DNA of 37,473 nucleotides from IMG/VR virus record IMGVR_UViG_3300011113_000302, positions 1 to 37,473 of that record; one strand, given 5' to 3'. The position numbers and the translations under genes are program-made. This DNA is from a virus. Of the stretch, positions 19,693-27,854 are shown in pieces (position 1 is the first letter of the stretch; each line of letters starts with the position of its first letter). Below the pieces are notes generated by a model. The model did no database searches, had not been told where the DNA came from, and saw only the letters and a list, made by a program, of their open reading frames with translations.

Positions 19693-22250
19693 ATGTAGTT
19701 TCTCTTTTTAAATGTTATAAGTGAGATACCTTTTTTCTTCAATTCATCTTCTTTTTGATCACCGATTGATGCTGTGGTTGTATCGCCAGTAAGTTCAGCA
19801 AGTCTACAATTCTTCATGCCATGTTTAGGGCACAACGCACCAGCGCCTGTGCCGTTACAAACAACTTGTGTTGCTTTTCCATCAACGTTTGGTTTTTCAC
19901 CCATGTCTCTAGCGGGAGATTCACCAGCACCTGCCATTGAGATGCCCGGTTCTATTCCTTTGTCGATTGATTCTTCGACTTTTTTCTGGAAGTTTTCTTT
20001 GATGCTGGCAAGACTGATTGTTCTTCTTCCTTCGGCAACTGGCTTGTCAAGGGCTGGTCGATCTTTTCTTCCAACACTGGCTCTAACTTTTTCAAGTTCT
20101 TTGGCTGTTGGGGTTGAACTATTTTGTCCATAAACTGCTTCAATCGCAGAATTATCAGGTGAATGTACTTCATACAAATCCTCTTTGAGTTTTACAACAT
20201 ACCTCTTTCCTACTTTTGCTACTGTGCCACCTTTTTGGTGTGCTTCTTTTGCTGCTGAACCACGAATGAAAAACAATCGTGTCTTACCATTCTTGTCTGT
20301 CAATAGTTTTTGTTTCTTTGTTTCTTCACTGATCTTACCTTTACCATAGTTTGATACATTAATTGGTGCGCCTTTGCGTTCTGGATCAGGATCATGACGG
20401 CGTTTTGCTCTTACAGCAGCAGCACGTTCACTCTTAGACAGTGATGCTGCTTTTGCGTTTGACATACATTTTGGTTTTGGTTCACCCGGTTCTCTAGCGC
20501 AAGGACCAATCGCTTCACCTTTAGTATTGTATCTTTTCCAATTACCTTCTGGATTAGTTTTACTAAACCACTTACGCAAATCTTCTTTGATCATACCTCT
20601 ACCCAACGTAAGTAGATTGAATGCTCCGGAATCGGACATTGTGTTTACTTCTTCTTGCTCTGTCATTTCTTCATCATCAGACTTGAGCAGACGAAGTGTT
20701 CGTGTGACTTCTTCTACCGTGTCACCCGTAACTGAAACTGTGACTGCTTCATTCATCTTAGCCATTTTGCTTTGGTGAGTTTCAACAGTCTTTGCAATCT
20801 TTTCTACTGGCACAAGACTACCGTGGACTGAACGATGTGTGACTTTACCATCTTTACCATAACGACCAAAACCATAATACTCAAGACCCATTGTGTTCAT
20901 GTCATCATGTGTGCCAGCATCTTTGTGTGGCTTCATGTCGGTACGAATTGGTGCTGTATCTTTTTTACCCAACTCTGTAGCTATCCAACCTTTTGCTTCA
21001 TCATTCTTTGGTGGTTTACCGACAAATTTTTGTATATTCTTAAAAAGACCCTCTAATTCTTTTGTCTTTGCTTCTACAACATCTGGTGATGCAGAACGCA
21101 AGTCTTCTGAATTATCAAACTCTACGTAGTTGTCACGAAATAGTTTACCAAACATTGGTCGTGCTGCTTGCACAGAATCCCATTTTTCTTTACGAATATC
21201 TTCTGGAACTGTGCGACCACCACGTTGACCACGTTCAATGTTTCTTTCTTTTGATACTTCATCGGCTGTGTTAACCATGATCATTGATGTTTCATAACCT
21301 AACTTCTCAAGCATCTCTTTGATCTTGGCATACTTTTCTGGGTCATCACCTGTACCATTGATGATTAGACCATTACGGCCATGTAATGCTAAACGCTGAC
21401 GCAACTCTGTAACATTCTTTGCACGTTTACGAACAGCATTACGCTGTGCTTCTTCATCCTCAGGCATTCTCTTATCAAGACCTTCTTTGTCCATCAAATA
21501 CTCAAGTGCTTTGTCTGAATTGATTTCTGTCAAGCCATGACCGTCTAGTGTTTTACTCAACACATAATCTTTGCCTGAGCCAGGACCGCCGCCAAGAAAC
21601 ACTGCTTTGAAAATGCCTTTGTCATGTACACCTTCACGAATGATTTCTTCGTGCAGTCTCATACCTTTACGCACATCATTGAACATTTGTTTGACATGTG
21701 CATGAGACATTGACGATGGTGCGCCTTTCTTGAATGAATCAAGATCGCCACTCTTTGCATGTTCACGCATCTTTGAAGCAGAAATGCCAGTCACACCTTC
21801 AGCATCAGGATCACGTTCGCCGGCTGAGTGTACTTTGATTTCTTTGAAATTGAAACGGGCACCTTCATGTGTGCCATTATACTTGTGTAACAGTTTGTGA
21901 TATTCTTCTGTGCGGTCAGAGCCACCAACCATATGAAGATGAGTTACACCTTTCTTGTGAAGTGCTTCTGCATGATCAAAGAATGTTGGTTTATCTTTAG
22001 ATGCTGCTGTGAAGTTCGTGCCAGGAAATGCACGTTTAGCGTGTTTGACTTTTTGATCTGCTGTAAGGGGATTTTTCTTAGCGTCCTGTGAGTGTGACAG
22101 AACGATGTGATGTGAGCCACCAACTTTGTCGGCAATCTCTTTGACTTTATTGACTAGTTTTTCGTGACCATTTGTAATCGGATTCATGCGACCAAATGCT
22201 AGGACGGCATGTTTCTCTTTCTGTTCACGTAGAAAATCTCTAAATTTCAT
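19689..22250 (-). CDS. 853-aa CTS-like tagged nucleotidylyltransferase and P-loop kinase fusion with phage modules
   Basis: A multidomain protein. Residues 1-9, MKFRDFLRE, resemble a capsid-targeting tag. Residues 15-165 form a cytidylyltransferase-type fold: G20-R-M-N-P-I-T-N-G-H29 (HxGH-like) and G-I-S-A-S-K-M-R-E (155-163, ISSTxxR-like). Residues 213-375 form a P-loop kinase with Walker A G-G-P-G-S-G-K-D (221-228) and an R-G-Q-R-G-G-R lid (339-346), similar to polynucleotide-kinase or zeta-type kinases. Later modules: Y-Y-G-F-G-R-Y-G (458-465), L-R-K-W-F-S-K-T-N-P-E-G-N-W (558-571) with G-P-C-A-R-E-P-G-E, and a Cys-containing end (C798, C807, C815). It leads a late unit with tandem late-like promoters. 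Fused NTase and kinase suggests cofactor (NAD-like) or nucleic-acid end chemistry; substrate unknown. Confidence 0.85.
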   Translation of the reverse strand: MKFRDFLREQKEKHAVLAFGRMNPITNGHEKLVNKVKEIADKVGGSHHIVLSHSQDAKKNPLTADQKVKHAKRAFPGTNFTAASKDKPTFFDHAEALHKKGVTHLHMVGGSDRTEEYHKLLHKYNGTHEGARFNFKEIKVHSAGERDPDAEGVTGISASKMREHAKSGDLDSFKKGAPSSMSHAHVKQMFNDVRKGMRLHEEIIREGVHDKGIFKAVFLGGGPGSGKDYVLSKTLDGHGLTEINSDKALEYLMDKEGLDKRMPEDEEAQRNAVRKRAKNVTELRQRLALHGRNGLIINGTGDDPEKYAKIKEMLEKLGYETSMIMVNTADEVSKERNIERGQRGGRTVPEDIRKEKWDSVQAARPMFGKLFRDNYVEFDNSEDLRSASPDVVEAKTKELEGLFKNIQKFVGKPPKNDEAKGWIATELGKKDTAPIRTDMKPHKDAGTHDDMNTMGLEYYGFGRYGKDGKVTHRSVHGSLVPVEKIAKTVETHQSKMAKMNEAVTVSVTGDTVEEVTRTLRLLKSDDEEMTEQEEVNTMSDSGAFNLLTLGRGMIKEDLRKWFSKTNPEGNWKRYNTKGEAIGPCAREPGEPKPKCMSNAKAASLSKSERAAAVRAKRRHDPDPERKGAPINVSNYGKGKISEETKKQKLLTDKNGKTRLFFIRGSAAKEAHQKGGTVAKVGKRYVVKLKEDLYEVHSPDNSAIEAVYGQNSSTPTAKELEKVRASVGRKDRPALDKPVAEGRRTISLASIKENFQKKVEESIDKGIEPGISMAGAGESPARDMGEKPNVDGKATQVVCNGTGAGALCPKHGMKNCRLAELTGDTTTASIGDQKEDELKKKGISLITFKKRNYI

Positions 22251-22282
22251 AATCCCTCTACCTCTGCGGCAGTTGTTTCTGT

Positions 22283-22297
22283 TATTTAGTATTTAGT
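22283..22297 (-). promoter_or_regulatory. Tandem late-promoter-like boxes (ACTAAATA twice)
   Basis: ACTAAATA occurs twice in direct repeat, at 22297-22290 and 22290-22283, sharing one base, in the 42-base gap before the 853-residue gene. The TAA stop of the upstream gene (22295-22293) is inside the first copy. Spacing to the ATG at 22250 is 33 and 40 bases. The second base differs from NATAAATA. Confidence 0.5.
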
Positions 22298-23000
22298 AGA
22301 TTTCCGTTGCTCCTGTGCTGGCCATGACACCTTGGCAGTGTATTTTATCAAGTTCTACAAGACGGTCAGGATCAATGTTGAAGAAATGTGCATGTTCAGT
22401 ATCAACACCAGCATCTTGAATTACGCCAATGTTTCTTCTGCAAACAATTGAGTAGTCATCAATCAGACTCGGACAAAATGAAAACAAACGAGTAATCAAC
22501 AAATCGGTAAATGTTTCAGCAGCATCACCAGCAAGCCATGTTGGCATTCTTTTCTTGAACACATATTTTCCAAAGTGATCATGTTCAGCCACATCAAACT
22601 CATCATGCAGTGTTGTTCTTGCTGAAAACTTGTATATTCTACGAACAGAGTGTACAAGTTGCATCAACTCAGGTGCTTGTTTCAGAAGCATTATCATTTT
22701 GAGCATCAGCACATTCTCTGCTTCACTTTTACGACCAATTGATGCGAATTGTGCTATATCTTTGTCACCAGAAAAGTCTGCAATCAGATTTACCAATTGA
22801 CTCATACTATCATACTTTTCTCTTTCTACTGGCTCTGGTGAGCCGTCAGCCAAAATCACAATGGCGTCTGGACATTTTCGTCTGAGTGACACAAGACCTT
22901 CAATCGTTTGCTCAAATCTTTCTTGTCGATTGAGTATGCCCATATTTGGATTGAGTGCAGATGTTACAATGAACAACTGTTGTGAGGGTATTAGTGCCAT
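22293..23000 (-). CDS. Glycosyltransferase-like hypothetical protein
   Basis: A 235-residue soluble protein. The start L-F-I-V-T-S-A-L-N-P (9-18) then R-F-E-Q-T-I-E-G-L and A-I-V-I-L-A-D-G-S-P (45-54) resembles a GT-A nucleotide-sugar fold, though no DXD motif is obvious. R-R-I-Y-K-F-S-A-R (119-127) looks like the G-R-Y motif of a phage family near other glycosyltransferases. It is the last gene of the cyclitol/sugar cassette and overlaps the SDR by ten bases, so a sugar-transfer role is plausible but unproven. Confidence 0.65.
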   Translation of the reverse strand: MALIPSQQLFIVTSALNPNMGILNRQERFEQTIEGLVSLRRKCPDAIVILADGSPEPVEREKYDSMSQLVNLIADFSGDKDIAQFASIGRKSEAENVLMLKMIMLLKQAPELMQLVHSVRRIYKFSARTTLHDEFDVAEHDHFGKYVFKKRMPTWLAGDAAETFTDLLITRLFSFCPSLIDDYSIVCRRNIGVIQDAGVDTEHAHFFNIDPDRLVELDKIHCQGVMASTGATEIY

Positions 23001-23662
23001 TCTACATCCGAAAATAGTTTGATTGTTTTGTAAGTTGCTTTTGATTTAATGACATGAACAATCGTGTCACTTACTTCTTTTGGTTCTAAAAACTTCTTTC
23101 TATCTGGGTGATTTTTTTGCATAGGTGTTTGTATACCACCAGGATGAATGCTTGTGACACGAATCTCATTCATCTGTGTGTGTAATTCTGCACCCAATGC
23201 ACCAGCAAATGCAGTGATAGCATGTTTAGATGCGGAGTAAACTGCTTCCCATTCCATCTCTTTTAGACCAGCAACAGAATTGATGAAGAAAATGTCGCTA
23301 CCTTTATTCAGTAACTTGAGTGCTTTTAGTGTTACATACATCGTGCCTTTGACATTCAAATCAATAATCTTGTCTATCGATTCAAATGAAAGTTCGTCTT
23401 TGAACAATCCCCACTCATACACACCAGCATTGTTTACAAGCACATCAATGTATGTGCCAATTGTTTTAAATGCATCTTCAACTTGTTTTGACTTTGTTAT
23501 GTCGCATTCAACCCATTCAAATGTATCGGGATATGAATACAAGTCCATAGGTGGTTGTGAACGTGATAGACCATAAACAAAATAGCCCTCATCAATTAAT
23601 CTACCTGCTATATCATAACCAAGACCATAACTACAACCTGTCACCACAGCAACCTTACGCAT
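22991..23662 (-). CDS. Short-chain dehydrogenase/reductase (SDR)
   Basis: A 223-residue NAD(P)-dependent oxidoreductase of classical SDR type. From ATG 23662: T8-G-C-S-Y-G-L-G15 binds the cofactor, N77-N-A-G80 is structural, and S129, Y142 and K146 (Y-S-A-S-K) are the catalytic set. I favour ATG 23662 over the adjacent ATG 23665 because it is five bases after GAGGAG. It directly follows the sugar-phosphate cyclase and overlaps its stop codon. This suggests oxidation or reduction of a cyclitol or sugar intermediate. Substrate inferred from neighbours. Confidence 0.9.
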   Translation of the reverse strand: MRKVAVVTGCSYGLGYDIAGRLIDEGYFVYGLSRSQPPMDLYSYPDTFEWVECDITKSKQVEDAFKTIGTYIDVLVNNAGVYEWGLFKDELSFESIDKIIDLNVKGTMYVTLKALKLLNKGSDIFFINSVAGLKEMEWEAVYSASKHAITAFAGALGAELHTQMNEIRVTSIHPGGIQTPMQKNHPDRKKFLEPKEVSDTIVHVIKSKATYKTIKLFSDVEWH

Positions 23663-24798
23663 CATATCTCCTCAAAAAGATCAATAGCCAATTTCATTTC
23701 ATCTTCTGTGATATCATTGACAATCTTGTAGTTGCCAATTGCAATAGGTAGTGGTGCATACTGATTGCCATTACGATGTTTGGTTGCATCACGCAGACTC
23801 TCCAACAAATACTTCATGTTTGTGAAGTCTTTATGAAATGTTTTCAGTTTCAATCTCTTTGCAACACCAAAGATTCGTTTCAATTGAACTGTGTCAATGT
23901 AACCACGAATGAATGAAATACACGAACTATACAAGCAGTCTAATGCTACTGCTTCACCATGTAACAACTCTGGTATGTTAGCCATCTCAATTACAGGACT
24001 AAATGTGTGACCAAAATCTACACAACGATCTAATCGTTTTTCCCACAGATTTGGTCCTAGTTCTGCAATCATATCTGTGATAGCAAGATTGATTACACGA
24101 ACTGGCACAGCACCATACTGAAATTTTTCATCAATCAATATTTCTGCATTCTCTTCTAGCAGATGAAATAGTTCTGGTGATTTGATGACGGCAAGTTTGA
24201 ATATCTCTGCAATGCCATTGACAATCTCACGTTCACTCTGTGTACGAATAAACTTTTTATCAATGTATGTCGCCAATGGTGGATAGTATGCACCAATACG
24301 ATTACGTCTACCTAAATGATTGACACCTACTTTTGAGCCGACTGATGCATCAACAATCGCCAGAAGTGTTGTGGGGATTTTGATATATGGAATTCCACGA
24401 CGATAAATGCTGCAAGCAAAGCCAACAATGTCAAGCAGGACACCCCCGCCAATTGCGATAATCGGTTCACGGCGTAACACTCCATTCTGTTCAAAAAAGT
24501 CTAAGATACGATCTACATTCTTCCAGTTTTTATTTTCTTCTTTGCAGTCTACACAAAGTATTTTGCAACTCAACTTGACAGCGCCAAAGTATGCTGCAAT
24601 GCTATCTTTGTATAGATCATGCACTTCAGAATCAATAACAATAATTCTACGATCACTGTTCGTGATGTTTACAATATCTTGATTACTTGGGCTGAAGATG
24701 TCAGCAGAGTATGTAAGTTTGAATTCTACTGGTAGTTCTGTTTTGACTGACCAAGTTCGTTTGAACTTGTCATAATCCATCATAAAGTCTAAACTCAT
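23662..24798 (-). CDS. Sugar-phosphate cyclase, 2-epi-5-epi-valiolone synthase-like
   Basis: A 378-residue member of the dehydroquinate synthase superfamily. G117-G-G-V-L-L-D123 binds NAD. E198 (N-G-I-A-E-I-F-K), H264 (F-G-H-T-F) and H280 (L-H-G-E-A-V) are the metal ligands. R-R-N-R-I-G-A-Y-Y-P-P (164-174) and K-V-G-V-N (156-160) look more like 2-epi-5-epi-valiolone synthases (cyclitol formation from sedoheptulose 7-phosphate) than like AroB, whose equivalent is K-T-A-V-N-H-P-L-G-K-N-M-I-G-A-F. Flanked by an SDR and an APH-type kinase and near a nucleotidyltransferase, it fits a short C7-cyclitol pathway. Activity is inferred from motif comparison; a 3-dehydroquinate or 2-deoxy-scyllo-inosose synthase remains possible. 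Confidence 0.85.
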   Translation of the reverse strand: MSLDFMMDYDKFKRTWSVKTELPVEFKLTYSADIFSPSNQDIVNITNSDRRIIVIDSEVHDLYKDSIAAYFGAVKLSCKILCVDCKEENKNWKNVDRILDFFEQNGVLRREPIIAIGGGVLLDIVGFACSIYRRGIPYIKIPTTLLAIVDASVGSKVGVNHLGRRNRIGAYYPPLATYIDKKFIRTQSEREIVNGIAEIFKLAVIKSPELFHLLEENAEILIDEKFQYGAVPVRVINLAITDMIAELGPNLWEKRLDRCVDFGHTFSPVIEMANIPELLHGEAVALDCLYSSCISFIRGYIDTVQLKRIFGVAKRLKLKTFHKDFTNMKYLLESLRDATKHRNGNQYAPLPIAIGNYKIVNDITEDEMKLAIDLFEEI

Positions 24799-25748
24799 TT
24801 CATCGCCTTACTAAACAGTTTACATGCATGAACATAAAAATATTTTGCTTTATCAATATCACCAGCAAGCAGTTTGAACGGAAGCATACGAATGAACTGT
24901 GATGCTTCTAGTATATCTATGAGTTTCATTTTATCTTCTGGTAACTCAGAGATAAAGTGTTTGTTGAATGTCTCAAAGTGATCCACACCACCATGAGAAA
25001 TAGACACATCAATTCCTTTTACACGAACATCATGATCGTTGATGAAGCCATAGTGACTACGAGAACATTGTAACACTTGTGCATAGTCAAGATACTTGGT
25101 GTTCCACATACTCTCATCATATAAGTCAATGAAGACAACACGATCTTCATTAAATGAATACATGATATTTTCTAGTGTAGGATTACCGTGAATGTTACAC
25201 TCATCATCATTTTCTAATTCTGCAAAGTATTCTTTCAGAACATGAAGATAACCACCTATACCTGTAACAACTTCACCATTGAAATTGTAAGTGCCATAAT
25301 AGAAGAAATCTTCAAACTCTTTTATTTTGATGGCATCTTCAATCTTCTGTTGTATCTCTTCAACAAAATAAAGTTTTGGTGTGCCAGCAATAGGTTCTTT
25401 TCTGATTGAGTGAAGTGTATTCAGTCCTCTCCAGACTGCTTGACTCATTCTGAAGATTTGTTCTTCACTCAGTGTGTCTTTACTAAGAATGCTTTTGATA
25501 TCACGAAAGCCTTCAAGATATTCCAAATCAAACCATGCTTCAACACTAGTAGAATCTACATTTACAACTTTAGGAAACAAACCAGGATACAGTGTGTTAT
25601 ATTCTTGTAACTTCTTCAACTGAGAATACCAACGCATGAAACCATATTCACGATTTTTTATACGTGAGATTTCTTTGCGAACAATCTTCTCATCTGGTAG
25701 CCAGTAAGTTTTACTGAGTGAGCCACCTTTCAATGGTATAGTTGTCAT
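24795..25748 (-). CDS. APH/choline-kinase-fold protein
   Basis: A 317-residue protein with the aminoglycoside-phosphotransferase fold. H187-G-N-P-T-L-E-N194 is in the position of the HGDxxxxN catalytic loop, and F-I-D-L-Y-D-E (206-212) supplies the metal-binding Asp. The catalytic Asp of HGD is replaced by Asn189, which is unusual and could mean weak, altered or absent phosphotransfer. Possible role: phosphorylating a cyclitol or sugar made by the neighbouring cyclase before nucleotidylation. The start overlaps the nucleotidyltransferase stop and the end overlaps the cyclase start (ATGA both). Confidence 0.75.
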   Translation of the reverse strand: MTTIPLKGGSLSKTYWLPDEKIVRKEISRIKNREYGFMRWYSQLKKLQEYNTLYPGLFPKVVNVDSTSVEAWFDLEYLEGFRDIKSILSKDTLSEEQIFRMSQAVWRGLNTLHSIRKEPIAGTPKLYFVEEIQQKIEDAIKIKEFEDFFYYGTYNFNGEVVTGIGGYLHVLKEYFAELENDDECNIHGNPTLENIMYSFNEDRVVFIDLYDESMWNTKYLDYAQVLQCSRSHYGFINDHDVRVKGIDVSISHGGVDHFETFNKHFISELPEDKMKLIDILEASQFIRMLPFKLLAGDIDKAKYFYVHACKLFSKAMK

Positions 25749-26467
25749 TTTGCACCTAGTGTTTGCCTTGCTATCTCAATACCGTATTCTTGAGGACTGC
25801 CTAGCACAATCGTTTCTTGATTGCTGCCAAGAGGATTCATGAATACTTGTTTATTAGATTGTATCATACTTTGTATCACATCTGCAATATACAATTCACC
25901 ATCTTTTTCGGCTAACTTGTTATAATATTCTAGGTAAAGATGACCAGTTAGAAAACCATAGAAGCCCGATGATGCATAAGGTGAGATTTGTTTCTTTTCC
26001 ACAATTTCAATTACCGTGTTTTCAAATGCACGAACATAAGAATACTTTGGTGAATTACCCACAAACACATCAATGTATGCATCATGCTTTGCGGTCAAGT
26101 CATCGGCAATAAAATCTATACGACGACCCTTGATGATTGTATCTGCATTGTGTACAAACGTTGGTAAGTTCTTGTTGTTCAGTTGCTCAATGCCAATCGC
26201 TGCTGTGTGTGCTTGACCTTTTGTATCACCGATATAAAGAATATTACTTTCGTTCCATCCCAATGGCTTGATTGCTTCAACAAGTTGCTCTTTGAAATAA
26301 ATGTCTCTTTTGTTGGCCACGAGAATAAGTTGATTGACCCAACCAAGATTCTTCAAAATATCGTATATGATTGTTTTGCCATTCCAAGGCAAAAGATATT
26401 TTGGTATGTCAAAGCCAACGTCATGGAAACGGGTGTTGTAACCCGCCATACAGATTATCAGATTCAT
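25745..26467 (-). CDS. Sugar-type nucleotidyltransferase
   Basis: From ATG 26467 (240 residues; chosen for ATGA overlap with the upstream stop and better ribosome binding site spacing than ATG 26476). The start I-I-C-M-A-G-Y-N-T-R-F (4-14) is a variant of the G-x-G-T-R loop, I-P-K-Y-L-L-P-W (21-28) contains the sugar-phosphate-binding PK motif, and N107-A-D-T carries the metal-binding Asp. G-Q-A-H-T-A-A (84-90) also fits NDP-sugar pyrophosphorylases. It probably activates a sugar or cyclitol phosphate with NTP for the neighbouring glycosyltransferases. Substrate unknown. Confidence 0.83.
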   Translation of the reverse strand: MNLIICMAGYNTRFHDVGFDIPKYLLPWNGKTIIYDILKNLGWVNQLILVANKRDIYFKEQLVEAIKPLGWNESNILYIGDTKGQAHTAAIGIEQLNNKNLPTFVHNADTIIKGRRIDFIADDLTAKHDAYIDVFVGNSPKYSYVRAFENTVIEIVEKKQISPYASSGFYGFLTGHLYLEYYNKLAEKDGELYIADVIQSMIQSNKQVFMNPLGSNQETIVLGSPQEYGIEIARQTLGAK

Positions 26468-27177
26468 TTGAGCCATTCTTCCATATCATTTCTCAAAAGA
26501 GAATGCCATGTGCTGTTATATTCTCCTGGTGAAAACGGATGATTGACATCACAATATACAAGATTCTCACCAACAAGATTGTGTCTCTTCCAGTTGGCAC
26601 TCATGAAATCTTCCATCATGTATTGCACACCAGAATTGTAGAACTCATCAATGTGATTGTAAGCATCAGCATACTTGTCCATATTTTCGGATGATGAGAA
26701 CGCAAACTGATCATTGCCAAAGTCACGATCAGGTGTCATGCGACAGTTTGGTATGTACAACTTACTATTGTCTAGTTCTTCAAATGGTATACGAGTGTTG
26801 ATAGCAAAGTCAAATCGTGAACGAATGACCCAATCAAACTTCATTTCAAAGTATTTTTCGTATTCATACTTTGTTTTCATACACTCTCTGATTGCATACA
26901 ACTGAGCATACGTTGACATACGACCATCTTTGACTTTCCAATTTGGTGATGGTGGTGGTGTGTTTGTATACTTTGACAAATCAACTGTAGGATTTGGTGA
27001 TGTTTTGAAACTGTATGCATTATACTTTGAAGAAATCTTTTGCATCTCTTCAGCGGGCATTTCCCATGAATGCAGAAAAACAGTTACATCATTATCTTTG
27101 ATAATATTTTCGTAATGATATGCATGGCCTTTTTCCCACATTCTTGGTTGGCCAGAGATACAGAGTGCTATTCTCAT
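26464..27177 (-). CDS. Glycosyltransferase-like protein
   Basis: A 237-residue soluble protein. It starts I-A-L-C-I-S-G-Q-P-R (3-12), followed by V-F-L-H-S-W (33-38). The core has F-D-W-V-I-R-S-R-F-D-F-A (113-124), which resembles a GT-A-like acidic motif (R-x-D) of viral and bacterial glycan genes. No membrane segment. It overlaps both neighbours by ATGA within the sugar/cyclitol cassette. Function is inferred from fold-like motifs and context; the family is not one I can name. Confidence 0.65.
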   Translation of the reverse strand: MRIALCISGQPRMWEKGHAYHYENIIKDNDVTVFLHSWEMPAEEMQKISSKYNAYSFKTSPNPTVDLSKYTNTPPPSPNWKVKDGRMSTYAQLYAIRECMKTKYEYEKYFEMKFDWVIRSRFDFAINTRIPFEELDNSKLYIPNCRMTPDRDFGNDQFAFSSSENMDKYADAYNHIDEFYNSGVQYMMEDFMSANWKRHNLVGENLVYCDVNHPFSPGEYNSTWHSLLRNDMEEWLK

Positions 27178-27854
27178 AGTTCACGCCCCACGTTTGCTTT
27201 GTTGTCTGTGATGCCAAATGGCTTGAGTTGTTCTTTTTCCATCACAACCATGCTGTTATAAAATGCTACAGAGTATAGATTGTGATATGCATCTAGTGCA
27301 TCTTGTGAAATTGGTGAGCCTTGAAAGTGCTGCTGATTGACTATATCAGTTGCCCGCTTACAGTGTTCGGTGAATGTACCAGCACCACGAAATACACCAC
27401 CCCATGGCTGTGGCCAATAACTTGTGTGAGTGTCTTCACAAATGTATACACCACCCTCTTTGATGTGTGGAAAAACTTTGTTGAGTGTAGTGATTTGATG
27501 ATTCATTACATGTGAGCCATCATCAATTACAATGTCAAACTTGTTTTGTGTTTTGAGAAACTCATCCCAAAACTCTGGATCACCTTGATCACCCATCACA
27601 ATCTTGACATCACCAGTATACTCATATTTCAAACATTCTTCGTTGATGTCAATGGCAACAACTGATGTATCTGGTCCAAAGTATTTCAGCCACATTTCAA
27701 TTGAGCCACCACCAAGCACACCAATTTCAAGTATGCGTGGTGCTTTACCTACAAACTTCTTTAGATGTCTTTCATAAACATCAAAGTAGCCTGACCATTT
27801 AGTAGATGGTTTTTCTAATTCCCAAAATAGTTCTTTGATTCTATTTGTCGTCAT
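27174..27854 (-). CDS. Class I SAM-dependent methyltransferase
   Basis: From ATG 27854 (226 residues; start inside the upstream gene's end, GAGG site). I-L-E-I-G-V-L-G-G-G-S (41-51) is the SAM-binding glycine loop, D69 follows in V-V-A-I-D-I-N, and D111-D-G-S-H115 is the motif IV region. The D-D-G-S-H pattern and the later E-D-T-H-T-S-Y-W resemble sugar O-methyltransferases of the MycE type, which use a divalent metal. Placed between two glycosyltransferase-like genes, it probably methylates a sugar or cyclitol. The acceptor is unproven. Confidence 0.85.
   Translation of the reverse strand: MTTNRIKELFWELEKPSTKWSGYFDVYERHLKKFVGKAPRILEIGVLGGGSIEMWLKYFGPDTSVVAIDINEECLKYEYTGDVKIVMGDQGDPEFWDEFLKTQNKFDIVIDDGSHVMNHQITTLNKVFPHIKEGGVYICEDTHTSYWPQPWGGVFRGAGTFTEHCKRATDIVNQQHFQGSPISQDALDAYHNLYSVAFYNSMVVMEKEQLKPFGITDNKANVGREL

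Noticed and set aside
19774-20133. Plus-strand open frame of 119 residues
   Set aside because: It is antisense to the C-terminal part of the 853-residue protein; the sequence is low in complexity and unlike any domain.
23662-24798. Annotation as housekeeping 3-dehydroquinate synthase (AroB)
   Set aside because: The R-R-N-R-I-G-A-Y-Y-P-P and K-V-G-V-N motifs and the flanking kinase, nucleotidyltransferase and SDR fit EEVS-type cyclases better. Phylogeny would decide.
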